Assembly: GCA_027919835.1 (NCBI GenBank)
Contig: JANVFP010000023.1
Location: 558,001 to 622,000, forward strand
Direction: 5' to 3'
Length of the DNA stretch: 64,000 bases
DNA from: Lentinula raphanica
Lineage: Eukaryota; Basidiomycota; Agaricomycetes; Agaricales; Omphalotaceae
Shown: in pieces, positions 10,377 to 21,596 of the stretch
How positions within the stretch are numbered: the first letter of the stretch is position 1
Layout: the number at the start of each line of letters is the position of its first letter
Translations under genes and position numbers: made by a program
Notes under the pieces: generated by a model
What the model saw: only the letters and a program-made list of their open reading frames with translations
The model's database searches: none
Told to the model about the DNA's origin: nothing

Positions 10377-12890
10377 CTAGAATATGAAAAAGCGAGACCT
10401 CCTCATAGCCGGGGCCTCCGTGTTTTCCGTAGCGTTCGATGCTGCGGAAGGTTGAGCGCCGGCGACGCTTGCGCCAACCGAGTCCGAAGCTTGAACTGTT
10501 TGGTTTTGTCCGCTGGCAGCCACAGAAGTAGAAGGGACACTGGCACTTAAGGCAGGCAAAGGAGCCGCTGGCTCGATTTGAATTCCAACAGTACTCGATA
10601 CTGGAGCGGTACCGGAAGAAACATTAGTAGCGGTAGTGCTGACAGCAGGCAATGTGGACGAAACCAAAGCGGGAATCAATGTGCCAGCAGTCGTGCAGGG
10701 ACCATCGTCAGTCCAGTCACCGGCAACTCCTAGATTATATCGTGAGTGTATGAGCAAGGCACAAAATTTTTCATGCATACCTCCCGGGGCATCTGAGGGA
10801 CAGGTTGTTAATTAAGTAACATGCAGTATTCGTCGAAGATCATGATACGCACCGGCTTCGGACCAGTATTTGGCCGACCACAAGTGACCGCTGAGCGACG
10901 AGAATCAGGCCACATCCTGGATGAAGGTGGTATGAGATGCTTACTTGTATGTGACTTTGGATCCTCCCACATAGGCCTTAGTTGACACCCAAGCTGAAAC
11001 CCCTGCGCAGCTACCACCAGAGGGAACACTAGTCGTGGTACTGGTAGTCGTAGTCTTGGTAGTCTTAGTCGTCATTGTGGTGGTTGGCGCACTAGAACCT
11101 CCAGTGAGTGCCGATTTGACTGCCTTATCGTACCGTCCATTTGCTTGAAGGACAATTTGTACCTGACTCGTAGTCTTAGAGTTAAAACACTCACAGTAAG
11201 CTTGACTGACATCCCACTAGAATGAGATCTAGATAATCAGCATTCGTATTCATCGAACGACGAAGGGGAGCTAAATGACAGACCAGCATGGCGCCACCGA
11301 AAGACGAATATTCAGCCTTTGTCGCTTGGAGAATAGAACCGAGAGTAGCGGCGTTGACATATCCAGTTCCCGCCGCGGTAGACGATGCAGGAGCTCCAAT
11401 GTAGACCTTGACATTGCGATTAGGAGAGAAAGTCTTGGCCCAGTTATCCCTTTTGAATCTCAGCAACTAGAAAAGCGAAAGGACACAGTCAAGCACTCAC
11501 CATTCGGAGAAATCCCAGTCCTGTCGCATTGATCATGTATCAGTATTGGGCTCGCATCTTAGTATTGGATAGTACTCACGCCATGTATGTTGTAGTTAGA
11601 AACTTCACAAAAGTTGTTGTAGAACTGGTCAAACCAGGATCAGAACGAAAGTGCGTTTCACCACCTCCATTGATTGCTCACTTGGACATAGACAGCATCA
11701 AATCCGACAGCGTTCAAGACCGCGCCCATATCTGAATCTGATTAGCCATATGAACATGGAAGAGAGAAATTCACGCACTGGCATCCGGGTAACTGATAAT
11801 CCCTTGGGTTCAATACAAGATATTTCATTGAACCGCGGAAGGAATGACATACGGGCATTGAGGCGCTCCAGTAATGTAATACCTTACATTGGAGAGGATC
11901 ATCAGGGAGCATTTACCAGAAGATTCTGTCAAATTTGACTTACGGTTTGCTGGCACCCTTTGCAAGAGTCCTGATCCTAGTAATGAAGGAGGCAAAGTAT
12001 GCGTTGGCGCTTCCGCCACTTTCAATATCGATGTCGATCCTTCAAAACGAACAGCTTCAATATCGCCACAACATCCGAGTGCCTTGAGGTAACCTTACCC
12101 ATCGAGAACCTGCCGTAACGCGTATCAGAACATTTACGCCTCTGTACGCCTTGAAGAGACGATACTCACAGCGTTACCGAATGGTCGCGTACTGGATTTT
12201 CCTCCCAAGAAGAGATTCCAAATCGAGTCTGCGAAATCCTCGGCTTGAGACGCCGAAGTGAAGGTAGTCGATCCTGTTGCTCCGCCGAGACTGAGGGTGA
12301 CGATTTTACCAGCGGCCTGACAAGTTTGAATGTCGCTAGCAATGAACTGACAGTTGGCCAGATTGCTTCCAGGGAACGCGCCACCTGCAGAGCTGCAGCT
12401 CTGGACAGAACGAGAGTCTTATCAGATTCGGATAGTCAGCGACACAGTATGAAGAAGCTTACATTGGCGAAGTTAATTTCGGGAAGTCCCCCCTCGCCAA
12501 AGAACACATTCAAAAACGCCAACGGGATGACATTGATAACATCGTCCTAGACGCGTAGACACCGTTGTCAACGTCGTCAACTAAGTTGGGCGAATCAGCT
12601 TACCTGACAATAGTGGGCAAGGTTCGTTTGCCAGTTGGCAATGTCAGTAGGATGCTTCGCCCCGTATGAGTTTTGACCCCAATAACTAGAGAAGGTCACT
12701 ATACTTAGATGATGTTCAAAAATGCGGGTGCTAGTTACGCGACAAGCTGAATGAAGAAATGAGTGGACCATGGAAAGTTCATAAGTGATGCTGCACCCAC
12801 ATTGGTATTGCTGGATGGATTGAAGGCTGCCAAGGTAGCCGAAGCAGAGAGCAATAAAGCCACGAAAGTCCACCTCGCAGAGATCACCAT
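10377..12890 (-). CDS. GH18 class III chitinase with CBM5/12-like module (copy B)
   Basis: Paralogue of copies A and C with the same exon plan. Start ATG at 12890 (MVISARWTFVALLLS), a secretory signal. Micro-exons: 12746-12739 (8 nt, LVA), 12109-12099 (11 nt, VLDG), 11792-11779 (14 nt, YPDA) and 10792-10781 (12 nt, APG). Catalytic DGIDIDIE and SLGGATG are intact. The barrel ends near GGAMLVWD, followed by a Thr-rich linker (several TTT/TKTT runs), the module AWVSTKAYVGGSKVTY...GHLWSAKYWSEA...GDWTDDGPC and a tail ending RRSRFFIF. No frameshift or stop was found in the exons I traced. It lies head to head with the UBX pseudogene 13876-14956. Confidence 0.94.
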
Positions 12891-13875
12891 AATTCTGGAA
12901 TGTGTTTAATGGGCACTTGAAAGTGGAGGTATTCCGACTTGACAATTGCAATCCTTTTATACCAGCCAAGCTGGAGAAGACAGGTCCACGAAAATGCAAA
13001 AAGGTGCATGCAGCAGAACCCGCTTGACTAACTCATCCATAAGCGAGAACCTGGTTGCAACTCGATCCTAGGAGATAGAAACAGAAGTAGATTGCATTCC
13101 TGAGCAACAGATCGAAGGAGCGCATCGTATCGGATGGTAGAATGCAAGAGGGTTGAAGGCAGAAGACTGATTTCCTGATCACTTTAGAATCCGAATCCGA
13201 GAGCGTAACGATACACCTGGTACTACATCAATATGCAGACAGTTCCGTAGATTCTGGAGCATCGAGACAGGGCCAGCAGCATTCAAATCAGAAAGTTTTA
13301 AGCGGAGAAGCAGTCAAAGAGCCTCGAAGCAGAAAGAGTACCGTAACTGGAAGAGATGTCGATGAACGTGAACAACGATGTCCAAGAACAAGTCAATGGC
13401 GCTTAAAATTATGAGCGCTAATTTAACTTACTCGAAACCAAACATTACCAAACAGATTCACTTTTCCTCTGCAGTGCTTCAACCAGGCTTCAACCAGCTT
13501 TCTTCAACTCGAAACGCAACGAGATTGTATGTGAGTACCGATACCTTTGTTTTCCTTTTACATGATGGTACTCTTTGTAATTTGCGTTCGATTGCAACTG
13601 GTCCTATACCAAAAGAACTACTCGCCAGTGGCTCTGGGGTCAGTTGTTTGAGACAACTTTCTTTGCTGAAATTTTCTGCTCGTATTCATGTTCCTGTGAT
13701 CACTCAATCTGACTCTATTACTTCAGTGTCGTTGTGAAGAAGTACTGGCAAAGCTGATTTTTGGGAATGAGGGTTTTTGAGTCTTTCGATAATCATTACC
13801 TGTATTACCAAGCCTTGATGTGTGTGATTGCTTACTGCTACAAAACTTGATTTCATACCATTACCCTGCTCTATC
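12891..13875. other. Intergenic region between chitinase B and UBX pseudogene
   Basis: Upstream DNA of chitinase B. The part 13073-13352 is duplicated at 18125-18425. The 13378-13737 reading frame (119 codons) shows no recognisable domain. I could not find the ubiquitin-like N-terminal half that a complete TUG/Ubx4-type gene would have here. Confidence 0.6.
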
Positions 13876-14956
13876 ATGACCGGTACACCAACGCTTTCTG
13901 GCGAACAAAAACCCATGCCTCTTTCGTCAGCGAACTTGAACGAATCCTCAACAAATGATGGCAACATTTCTCAGTCTGCTTCCAACGAGCCACCATCGTT
14001 CAAAGTTTACAAACCATCCTCGGGTCCTTCTTACATCCCCTCCTGTGAGCCACACGAGCCGCTCGATGTTGCTTACTTACACAACCGATCTATACGCCTT
14101 CCTTTCTATAGCCGACCTACCAGACACCTATTTCGACCCAACACCTTCTGATCTGAAGCTTGCACAAACTCAATTAGCAGCCCGAACCCAGGCGCTGACG
14201 AATGCTCCTTTACAACTCCGAGCAACTCGTGAAGCAGCAGAGAAGGCAAAGAAGGACCGCTGGCCCAACGTGTGTTACTGTATCATCCTTAGTATTCTAC
14301 GTATGCTGATCCTGATTGAAAAAATCACAACATAGACAACCATTCGTGTACGATTCACAGATAGAACTCAACTCGAGAAAGTCTTTCCTTCTACAGACAA
14401 GATAAAATCTGTTTACGCATTCGTACGGAACTCCCTGAGAGAGGACGTCAAACCAATCAAGTTCATACTGTGTTCGTCGTATTTGACCGATCTTCCTTTC
14501 CACAAATCCTCATAACGCGGCCTGTTCAGATCAGCCTCCTCGCCGTGATCTCAAGGTATCGGATCCAAAGGTGAAGAACCTGTCTCTGGCTGAATTGGAG
14601 CTCGCACCTTCTTCTGTGCTGGTTCTACGTTTCGAGGATGAATCGTTGAATGGTAGATAGCCAATTCCCGTTATAACCTCTCATGCATCATATCCTAAAA
14701 TATCCTCCTTCTACATAGGCACCGATGTCCCCGCCCCACTTGCGTCCAACGTCCTGGCTTTCGCGGAATCGCTTCCTGCCCCTCCGCGTCAAGAAGATGA
14801 GGCCGCTCCGGCTTCATCCAAGAAACTAGGGGGACCCTCGAATTCAGGATCGTCAAATGGGGAGAAGAAAATACCTAAGTGGCTCAAATTAGGAAGTGAG
14901 TTTGCCTATGTCGTTCGTCTGCTCGTTTGTATTGACTTTAGACTGCAGAGAAATAA
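13876..14956 (+). pseudogene. UBX-domain protein (TUG/Ubx4-like), frameshifted and N-terminally truncated
   Basis: Relative of the p97/Cdc48 cofactors of the TUG/Ubx4 type. Readable parts: FKVYKPSSGPSYIPS, then in the next frame TTDLYAFLSIADLPDTYFD, LKLAQTQLAARTQALTNAP, and after an intron the UBX domain starting TTIRVRFTDRTQLEKVFPS and SVYAFVRNSLRED. The last exons end ...KIPKWLKLG and, across the last intron, KK-stop at 14954-14956. One extra base at about 14077-14083 (...DVAYL|TTDLY) breaks the frame. All downstream splice junctions and frames still work. No N-terminal ubiquitin-like domain was found upstream. A base-call error at this single site is the main alternative. Confidence 0.75.
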
Positions 14957-15462
14957 TAATTATGCTGTATCTAGTACTTGATTACATCTATCGGATTAAC
15001 ATCATTTTCTTTGCGGCGAGTTCGGAACCCCGATCTCATATCATCGCCAAATTGTATCATGCTCCAGAGCATGCACGCTGCACAGATGAAGGAATCGCAA
15101 CTAGATCACCAAGAGGAACATCTGGGGGTAGGTCATCAGCCGAATGTCGATCAAAGGCGAACATTGGCTAGCTCACGAAGAAAGAAATAACGCTAGCTTG
15201 GACCGTTTTCACCTAGCATTTACACACAAAGCTGGATCTGAATGTTCAACCCATGCTCAAAGAGCCACGATATTGCAATGAGGGGTACGACATTGACGGC
15301 GGAAATGCAAACATCTGAAAGAACAGGATCACTCCATTCTGAACAACTAAATAGTAATACTATACTCGAGAACACACACAAATCCTTTCTAAATATTCAG
15401 TTAGATAAACCAACCAACCACGAGCTCCTATGTAAGACCCGTCAACAGTCTCCCTCAGACCT
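14957..15462. other. Intergenic region between UBX pseudogene and chitinase C
   Basis: Contains a stretch after the UBX stop that resembles 18936-19040 (shared ACATCTATCGGAT and CATATCATCGC) and the UBA4 relic. Apart from those I see nothing. Confidence 0.6.
15095..15175 (-). pseudogene. Short relic of the UBA4 rhodanese region
   Basis: About 80 bp closely matching 19270-19355 inside the intact UBA4 gene, including the shared runs AGAGGAACATCTG and ATCAGCCGAA and the ending CTAGCTCACGAA versus CTGGCTCACGAA. On the minus strand it still reads DVPLGDLVA against DVPLSDIVA in UBA4. It covers part of the last exon and its preceding intron. It marks the outer edge of the duplicated unit. Confidence 0.7.
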
Positions 15463-17962
15463 CTAGAATCTGAAAAAGCGGGACCTCTTGACAGCCTGAG
15501 TCTCCGTGTTTTTGGTAGCGTTCGATGCTGCGGAGGGTTGGGCAGCGGCGACGCCAGCGCCAGCTTGAGTAGTTTGGTTGTGTCCACTGACTTCCACAGA
15601 AGCAGAGGGGACGCTTGCACTCAAGGTAGACGAGGGAGCCGATGGCTTGATTTGGACACCAACAGTGCTCGACACTAGAGCGGTACTGGAAGATACATGT
15701 GCGGTAGTGCTGACAGGAGGCAATGTGGAGGAGACCAGAGCGGGAATCAATGTGCCAGCGGTTGTGCAGGGACCATCGTCAGTCCAGTCACCGGCAGCTC
15801 CTAAGGTTATATTGTGAGCGTATGAGCAAGATCAAGAATACTTCATGCATACCTCCCGGAACATCTGAGGACAGGCTGTTGATTAACATGCAATATTTGT
15901 TGAAGATCATGATACTCACCGGCTTCGGACCAGTATTTGGCCGTCCATAAGTGACCACTGATCGACGAGAATTAGATCGCCGTATCCTGATTGGAGACAG
16001 TTCGGTGTACTTACTTGTATGTAACCTTGGAACCTCCCACGTAGGCTACTGTCGATACCCATGGCGAAACTCCTGCGCAGCTACCACCGGAAGCAACACT
16101 GGTCGTACTACTGACACTCGTAGTCTTGGTCGTCGTTGCAACGGTAGTTGTTGGAGCACTGGAACCTCCGGTAAGAGCCGACTTTACTGCCTCGTCGTAG
16201 CGTCCATTGGCTTTGCAAGAGAGTTTGTATCTAGATCATAGTAGGCTCATAGTAATAACACTCACCGTAGGCTTGACTGACATCCCACTAGTGCGAAGTC
16301 ATATTCAGCATTCGTTCTTAAAGAAAGAGCAGAGAAAATGACAAACCAGCATGGCACCACCGAACGACGAGTATGTGGACTTGGTCGTTTTGAGAATATT
16401 GCCCAGAGTAGTGGCGTCAACATATCCACTCCCCGCCGCGGTAGACGATGCAGGAGCTCCAATGTAAACCTTGACGTTGCGGTTAGGGGAGACGGTCTTG
16501 GCCCAGTTATCCCTTTAGTGTCTCAGTGGCTAGTAGATCGAAAGATCACTGTCGTATACTCACCACTCAGAGAAGTCCCAGTCCTGTCGCGTTGATCGTG
16601 TTCAGTATCAAACTTGCACCCTAACACGAGAATACTACTTACACCAGCTACGTTGTAGTTGGACAACTGACAGACGTTGTTGTAGAACTGGTATGTCCAG
16701 GATTAGAATGAGATTGTGTTTCAATACCGCCGTTGATTGCTCACTTGGACATAGACAGCATCGAATCCGACAGCGTTCAAGACCGTGTCAAGATCTGAAT
16801 AATTAATTAGACATAAGAAGATGAAAGAGGGAAGAGCTTCACGCACTGGCATCCGGGTAACTGATGATTGCATCGACTTTAGTTCGAATCGCTGCAGGGA
16901 ACATCAAAGGAAATGACATACGGGCACTGAGGCGCTCCAGTAATGTAATACCTAGATGATGTGCGAGGATCAGCGAACAATTACCAAAGGATTCCGTCGA
17001 ACTAGACTCACGGCTTGCTCGCACCCTGTGCGTGAGTCCTAATCCTACTAATGAAAGATGCAAAGTTTGCGTTTGCGCTTCCGCCACTTTCGATATCGAT
17101 GTCGATCCTTCAAACGAATAACTTCAAAATCGCCACAATATCTTGCTTGAAAGCATCCTTACCCATCAAGAACCTGCCATGACGCGAATCCTGAGTAAAT
17201 TCTTCCTGCTCCTTTGACAGAACAGATACTCACAGCGTTACCGAATGGTCGCGTACTAGATGTTCCTCCCAAGAAGAGGTTCCAGATCAAGTCCGCAAAA
17301 GATTCAGCCTGAGCCGCCGAGCTGAAAGTGTTCGCGCCTGTTGCTCCTCCAAGACTGAGGGTGATGATTTTACCAGCGGCCTGGCAAGTTTGGATATCGC
17401 TAGCCATGAACTGACAGTTGGCCAGATCGCTCCCAGGGAATGCGCCACCTGCAGAGCTGCAGCTCTGGACATAAGGACGGTCATGAGATTCGAGTTTCAG
17501 TGACATGAAAAGCAGGGGCTTACATTGGCGAAATTGATTTCAGGAAGATTCCCCTCGCCATAGAACACATTCAGAAACGCCAACGGGATGACATTGATGA
17601 CATCGTCCTGAATGCGTAGACGAAGCTGTTATCAGTATCTTCCAACGAGGTTGAACAAATCAATTCACCTGACAGTAATGGGCAAGGTTCGTTTGCCAGT
17701 TGGCGGTGTCAGTAGGATGCGCCACTCCGTAAGAGTTCTGACCCCAATAACTAGAGAAGGTATATTTAAATGACTTTGGCATGATGTCCAGAATATGGGC
17801 AATATTTACGCGACAAGCTGGATGAACAAAAAATGTGTCAGTCACGGAGGAGGATCGAAGTGGTGCTGCACCCACATTGGTGTTGCTGGAAGGATTGAAG
17901 GCTGCCAAGGTAGCAGAGGCAGAGAGCAATAAAGCCACGAAAGTCCAAGTCGCAGAGATCAT
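15463..17962 (-). CDS. GH18 class III chitinase with CBM5/12-like module (copy C)
   Basis: Third paralogue, closest to B. Signal peptide MISATWTFVALLLSASATLA. Micro-exons: 17817-17810 (8 nt, LVA), 17173-17163 (11 nt, VLDG), 16860-16847 (14 nt, YPDA) and 15864-15853 (12 nt, VPG). Catalytic DGIDIDIE, SLGGATG and ANCQFMASDIQTCQAAGK are intact. It differs from A and B at the segment after VQFYNN (VCQLSNYN instead of FCEVSN). The module and tail end KRSRFFRF. It appears to be a full-length gene, head to head with a decayed UBX copy. Confidence 0.94.
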
Positions 17963-18449
17963 GTTGAAATGTGTTTAGTGAGCACTTGAGAGTGGATGTG
18001 TTCCGACTTGACAACTGCACAGAATGTAGTCCTTTTATACCAACCAAGCCAGAGAGAAATCGAGTTTACCATGAAAACACTCAAACGGTGCATGTAGAAA
18101 AACCTGCTTGGATAACCCATACAGATGCAAAAATCTAGTTGAAACTCGATCGCAGGGGATAGAAACAGAAGTACAATGAATTCAATCATGAGCAACATCG
18201 GACCAGCGCATGATGGTGGTATACACGGGGATTGAATGCAGAAGCCTGATTTCTTGATCACTTTGGAGTTCGAGAGCGTAACGAGATACCTAGCACCATA
18301 TCAGTATGCAGACGGTTCCGTAGATTCTGGAGCATCGGGCAAGGGCCAATCTCGTTCAAACAAGCGCATATCACCGAAGAAACAGCCCAAGAACCTCGAA
18401 GCAGAGAGAGTACCGTAACAGGAAAAGATGAACATTTGAATAACGCTTT
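17963..18449. other. Upstream region of chitinase C, duplicated
   Basis: Non-coding. 18125-18425 pairs with 13073-13352 upstream of chitinase B, with blocks such as GAGAGCGTAACGA and GTTCCGTAGATTCTGGAGCA. Similarity over non-coding DNA argues for a recent duplication of B and C. Confidence 0.65.
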
Positions 18450-18935
18450 GTCCTTGGTATTTGGCCAATTTTCCTATTTCATAACTCTTCATAATGCGGT
18501 TTGTTCCGATCAGCCTCCTCACCGTGATCTCAAGTTATCGGATCGAAAGGTAAAAACTTGTCTCTTACTGAAATGGAAGTTGCACCTTCAGCATCTGTGT
18601 ATTGCGTTTCGAGGATGAATCGTTGGATGGCACATAGACAGCCAACTCCGATCACAGCCTACAATGCATTATATCTTGAAGTATATTCCTTCTGGACTCC
18701 GATGTTCCCGCCCTACTTGTGTTCGACGTTTTAGGTCTGGCGGAATCGCTTCCTGCACCTCCGCGCCAAGAGGATGACACTGCTCCGGCATTGTTCAAAG
18801 AACTGAGGGAACTTTGAATCCAGGATCGTCAAATGGAGAAAAGAAATTACCCAAGTAGCTCAAATTAGGAAGTGAATTTGTCTATCGTTCATCTGCTGGT
18901 TTGTATTTTGACCTTGGACTGCAGAGAAATAACCA
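18450..18935 (+). pseudogene. Decayed second copy of the UBX-domain gene (3' part)
   Basis: Aligns by eye with 14440-14956: the intron before GATCAGCC, CCTCACCGTGATCTCAAG, TTTCGAGGATGAATCGTTG, GGCGGAATCGCTTCCTGC and the ending CTGCAGAGAAATAA. The frame is destroyed by small indels and stops, for example TAG in place of the Trp codon in the KWLKLG end. The 5' half is absent. Confidence 0.75.
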
Positions 18936-19070
18936 TAAATGTTCATCGTGTATCATACAGAACTTACATCTATCGGATCAACATTTTCTCTGTGTACGGC
19001 GTGTTTGTAACCCCATCCACATATCATCGCGCGAACGTGTCTTAATTGTTGGTTGGAAGGCCCAATTCGA

Positions 19071-20615
19071 TCAGTACACAGGGAATTGGGGATCCACGTC
19101 TCTCGACCAGGCTCGCAAACCTCCAATAACATCCTTCACTATCCTATCGTGACCGTCATTGACTTTGAATTCTCGTAGAGCCTCTGCAGCTATCTGAGAG
19201 TCGTTTCCTAAACGGCAAATGATGTACGTGGGCATATCAGGCTGTAGAGGCTGAAAAGATGGAGGATTTGCAACTATATCGCTGAGAGGAACATCTGAGG
19301 GTAGGTAATCAGCCGAAAGACCATCGGATGCAAAGACTGGCTGGCTCACGAATGGCTTGAGGAAGATGGCAGATTTCGAATTCGGTTTTTGGTCGGACGT
19401 CAATAAGGTGGATAGTTTCATCGTTGTCTATAGACTTCTTAAGATCCTATGAGAACTGAGTTTGATGATAATTGCCCATCAGATTGTGTAGACGTACTTG
19501 AACCCGAATCCTTTGTCCAGAATGTGTTTCAGCCAAACCCAAGCTCTCCCAATCCGGTGCCGCCCCTCCGCAAAATTGAACATAGTCAATCTCGCTAATT
19601 GTACCAATTTTCTGTCCTTCTTGTCCACAGGCCGGACATGTTGGTTTACGGGAGCGGAGCTTGATACTTCGGAACGGAGGGGCGTTCAATGCTGAGAACA
19701 ACAGTAAAGAGGGCTTGTAGTCTAGACAGATCAAAGTAGCTCTGATTAGATTGTTTCGTTATGATTTCAAGGCAAAGGCATACCATGCAAACAAGTGAGA
19801 ATCTTGATGGTTTCGAGAGCTTGCAAGTTGCCGATAATGCCTGTGACTACACCCAGAATACCGGTCTCCTCGCAAGATCCTGCATTCTCTGGGGCGGGAG
19901 GCTTAGGAAAGAGACAACGATAGCATGGACCTGATTCGCCAAGATTATACACACAAAGCTGGCCTTCAAACTTTTGTGCAGCTCCGCTCACCAAGGGTTT
20001 GCCTAGAGTGACTGCTACATCTGACAGCAAATAACGAGTGGGAGCATTGTCGGTACAATCGAGGATTATATCGTATGGTTGGAGGAGATTGAGGGCATTT
20101 TCCGGTGTTAGAGCCTCAATCACCACGTCGATTTTGAGGTTGGAATTTATTCTAGGGGATAAGAAAGTTCCGGATTGAGAAAGCATTTTTCTAGCAGAGA
20201 GGATTACACACCGTCTGAGGGCAATAGCAGCAGATTCAGCTTTCGGCATACCCACCGTCTCTTCATTGTGAAGAACCTGACGTTGTAGATTAGACAACTC
20301 TACGCGATCATGGTCGATGATTCCAATCCTTCCTGAGCGAGCAGCATAGGCATATGGTTGTTTACTGAGAAAGAAAGCGAGTAGAACCTATGCCCGATGA
20401 GCCAAGATATTGTAATGCGGGGCAACCGAGGCCTCCGGCTCCTACAACGACCACAGACGCGTTGGCAAGCTTCAATTGTCCTGTGGATTTTTTGCGTTAA
20501 CGAAAAGCCAATTGTTTGAGGGATTTAGGCATTTACCTGGTAGACCAAAGCCATCTAGAATCATTTGTCGACCATATCTGCGGTAGTCGTTGAGTGAAAG
20601 AGGCGTTTGAGCCAT
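19071..20615 (-). CDS. UBA4: UBA4/MOCS3: E1-like activating enzyme with C-terminal rhodanese domain
   Basis: Adenylates and thiolates Urm1 for tRNA wobble-uridine thiolation; MOCS3-type enzymes can also serve MOCS2A in molybdopterin synthesis. Cytosolic. The N-terminus [19 protein letters not shown] leads to the nucleotide motif [14 protein letters not shown], then [28 protein letters not shown], the zinc pairs CYRC and CPAC, and Cys in [10 protein letters not shown]. The rhodanese part has [16 protein letters not shown] and the sulfur-carrying Cys in CRLGNDSQ. About seven exons, all GT-AG. A molybdenum-cofactor enzyme (sulfite oxidase) is also in this window. The start at 20615 was chosen over an upstream in-frame alternative start because it matches family N-termini. 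Confidence 0.93.
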
Positions 20616-20693
20616 TTTCAAGGTGAGAGCACGTTGAACAAAGCAGTGAACATTTTTGTTTGGAAGTGCTTGGTACAGCTTTGGCTTTCCTTT
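20616..20693. promoter_or_regulatory. 78-bp bidirectional promoter region of UBA4 and APC10
   Basis: Start codons of the two genes are back to back with only 78 bp between them, so 5' leaders and core promoters must share this DNA. No TATA box was seen. Confidence 0.7.
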
Positions 20694-21596
20694 ATGTCTG
20701 CCCCACCGGCTGCGAGCACGCAACCCGCTCCAGAAGACCTCAACTCACCCTTCATCTTGACCAGTAAGTGTAATACAATGGCTGACTGGAGTTGTTAACT
20801 CTGTTCATTCGTTAGACGATAGAAGACCGCCTGTGTTGCCGTGGCCCGATATCTCTGGACAAGCCAAATGGTCCGTGTCTTCATACAAGTTTGGTTTCGG
20901 CACAGAATGTCTGCTGGATGGAGATCCAGATACCTTTTGGCAGTGAATAACCTCTCTGTCCTTTATCTTAACTCTGGGCTCAACTCATCAGCGCCATTCC
21001 CGATAGCTCTGACGGTCCCCAACCACACTTCATAACTATCGAATTTCCTAGAAAGATCGCGATTCAAGTAAAATTCTACGCGTTTCGGTCGACTCTGGAT
21101 CTTAAACTGACTTCAAGCACCTAGAAACTCAGTATATATCTTTGTCATCCTCTAGATGATTCATATACCCCCTCAACACTGGCCATCCGTGCTGGTACAG
21201 GTCTAACCGATCTCCAAGACGTCCGCATCATCACACTCGAGAAACCCGATGGCTGGCTCACATTCGACATCTCGTCTGAACCAAATGAAGGCGGAGAAGG
21301 CTTGTATGTCATCTCCGTGATATTGTTCATAGCACTGGTTCGTCCGAAGACTAAGACTCCTTCTCAGAAAACCCGTCCACGCGTATCTGATACAAGTCAT
21401 CATTCTTGCTAATCATATGAGCGGTAAGGACACCCATGTACGCGGCTTGCGCGTCTTAGGCCCTAAAGAGTGCGTCTTTCGATACTGATCTTAGGGGACA
21501 CTTTTCATACTTCTACCGGTTAGAGAAGCTGTTGCAGAAGACGACCCATTTCCTTGGACATCAACAGAGTTCAGGATGTATGAAACCATTCGGTGA
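20694..21596 (+). CDS. APC10: Anaphase-promoting complex subunit 10 (APC10/Doc1)
   Basis: Substrate co-receptor of the APC/C ubiquitin ligase; works with Cdc20/Cdh1 to bind D-box degrons. Six exons (about 220 aa). DOC-domain hallmarks: WSVSSYKFGFGTECLLDGDP, TFWHSDGPQPHFITIEF, LDDSYTPSTLAIRAGT, and LIQVIILANHMSGKDTHVRG followed by LRVLGP. The protein ends ...FRMYETIR: the Ile-Arg tail known to dock on the APC3 TPR subunit is present. The acceptor in front of CTCTGACGG, not the earlier CAG, keeps frame and gives the conserved HSDGPQPH. Confidence 0.94.

Larger units (their letters stand above)
10377..15175. repeat. Segmental duplication, unit 1: chitinase B + upstream DNA + UBX gene + UBA4 relic
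   Basis: Shares the same order of parts with unit 2 (15463 to about 19360). Similarity is seen by eye in the chitinase exons and introns, in the non-coding DNA upstream of the chitinase (about 13073-13352 versus 18125-18425, with shared GTTCCGTAGATTCTGGAGCA), in the UBX exons, in DNA after the UBX stop, and in a UBA4-derived fragment at 15095-15175. Confidence 0.8.
15463..19360. repeat. Segmental duplication, unit 2: chitinase C + upstream DNA + UBX remnant + UBA4 3' part
   Basis: Same order and orientation of parts as unit 1. Here UBA4 is complete, so this position is probably the older context and unit 1 the copy, which broke inside UBA4. UBX decay is worse here than in unit 1. Confidence 0.75.

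Noticed and set aside
13378..13737. 119-codon frame as possible N-terminal exon of the UBX gene
   Set aside because: Does not resemble the ubiquitin-like domain expected there, and no splice path to 13876 keeps frame.
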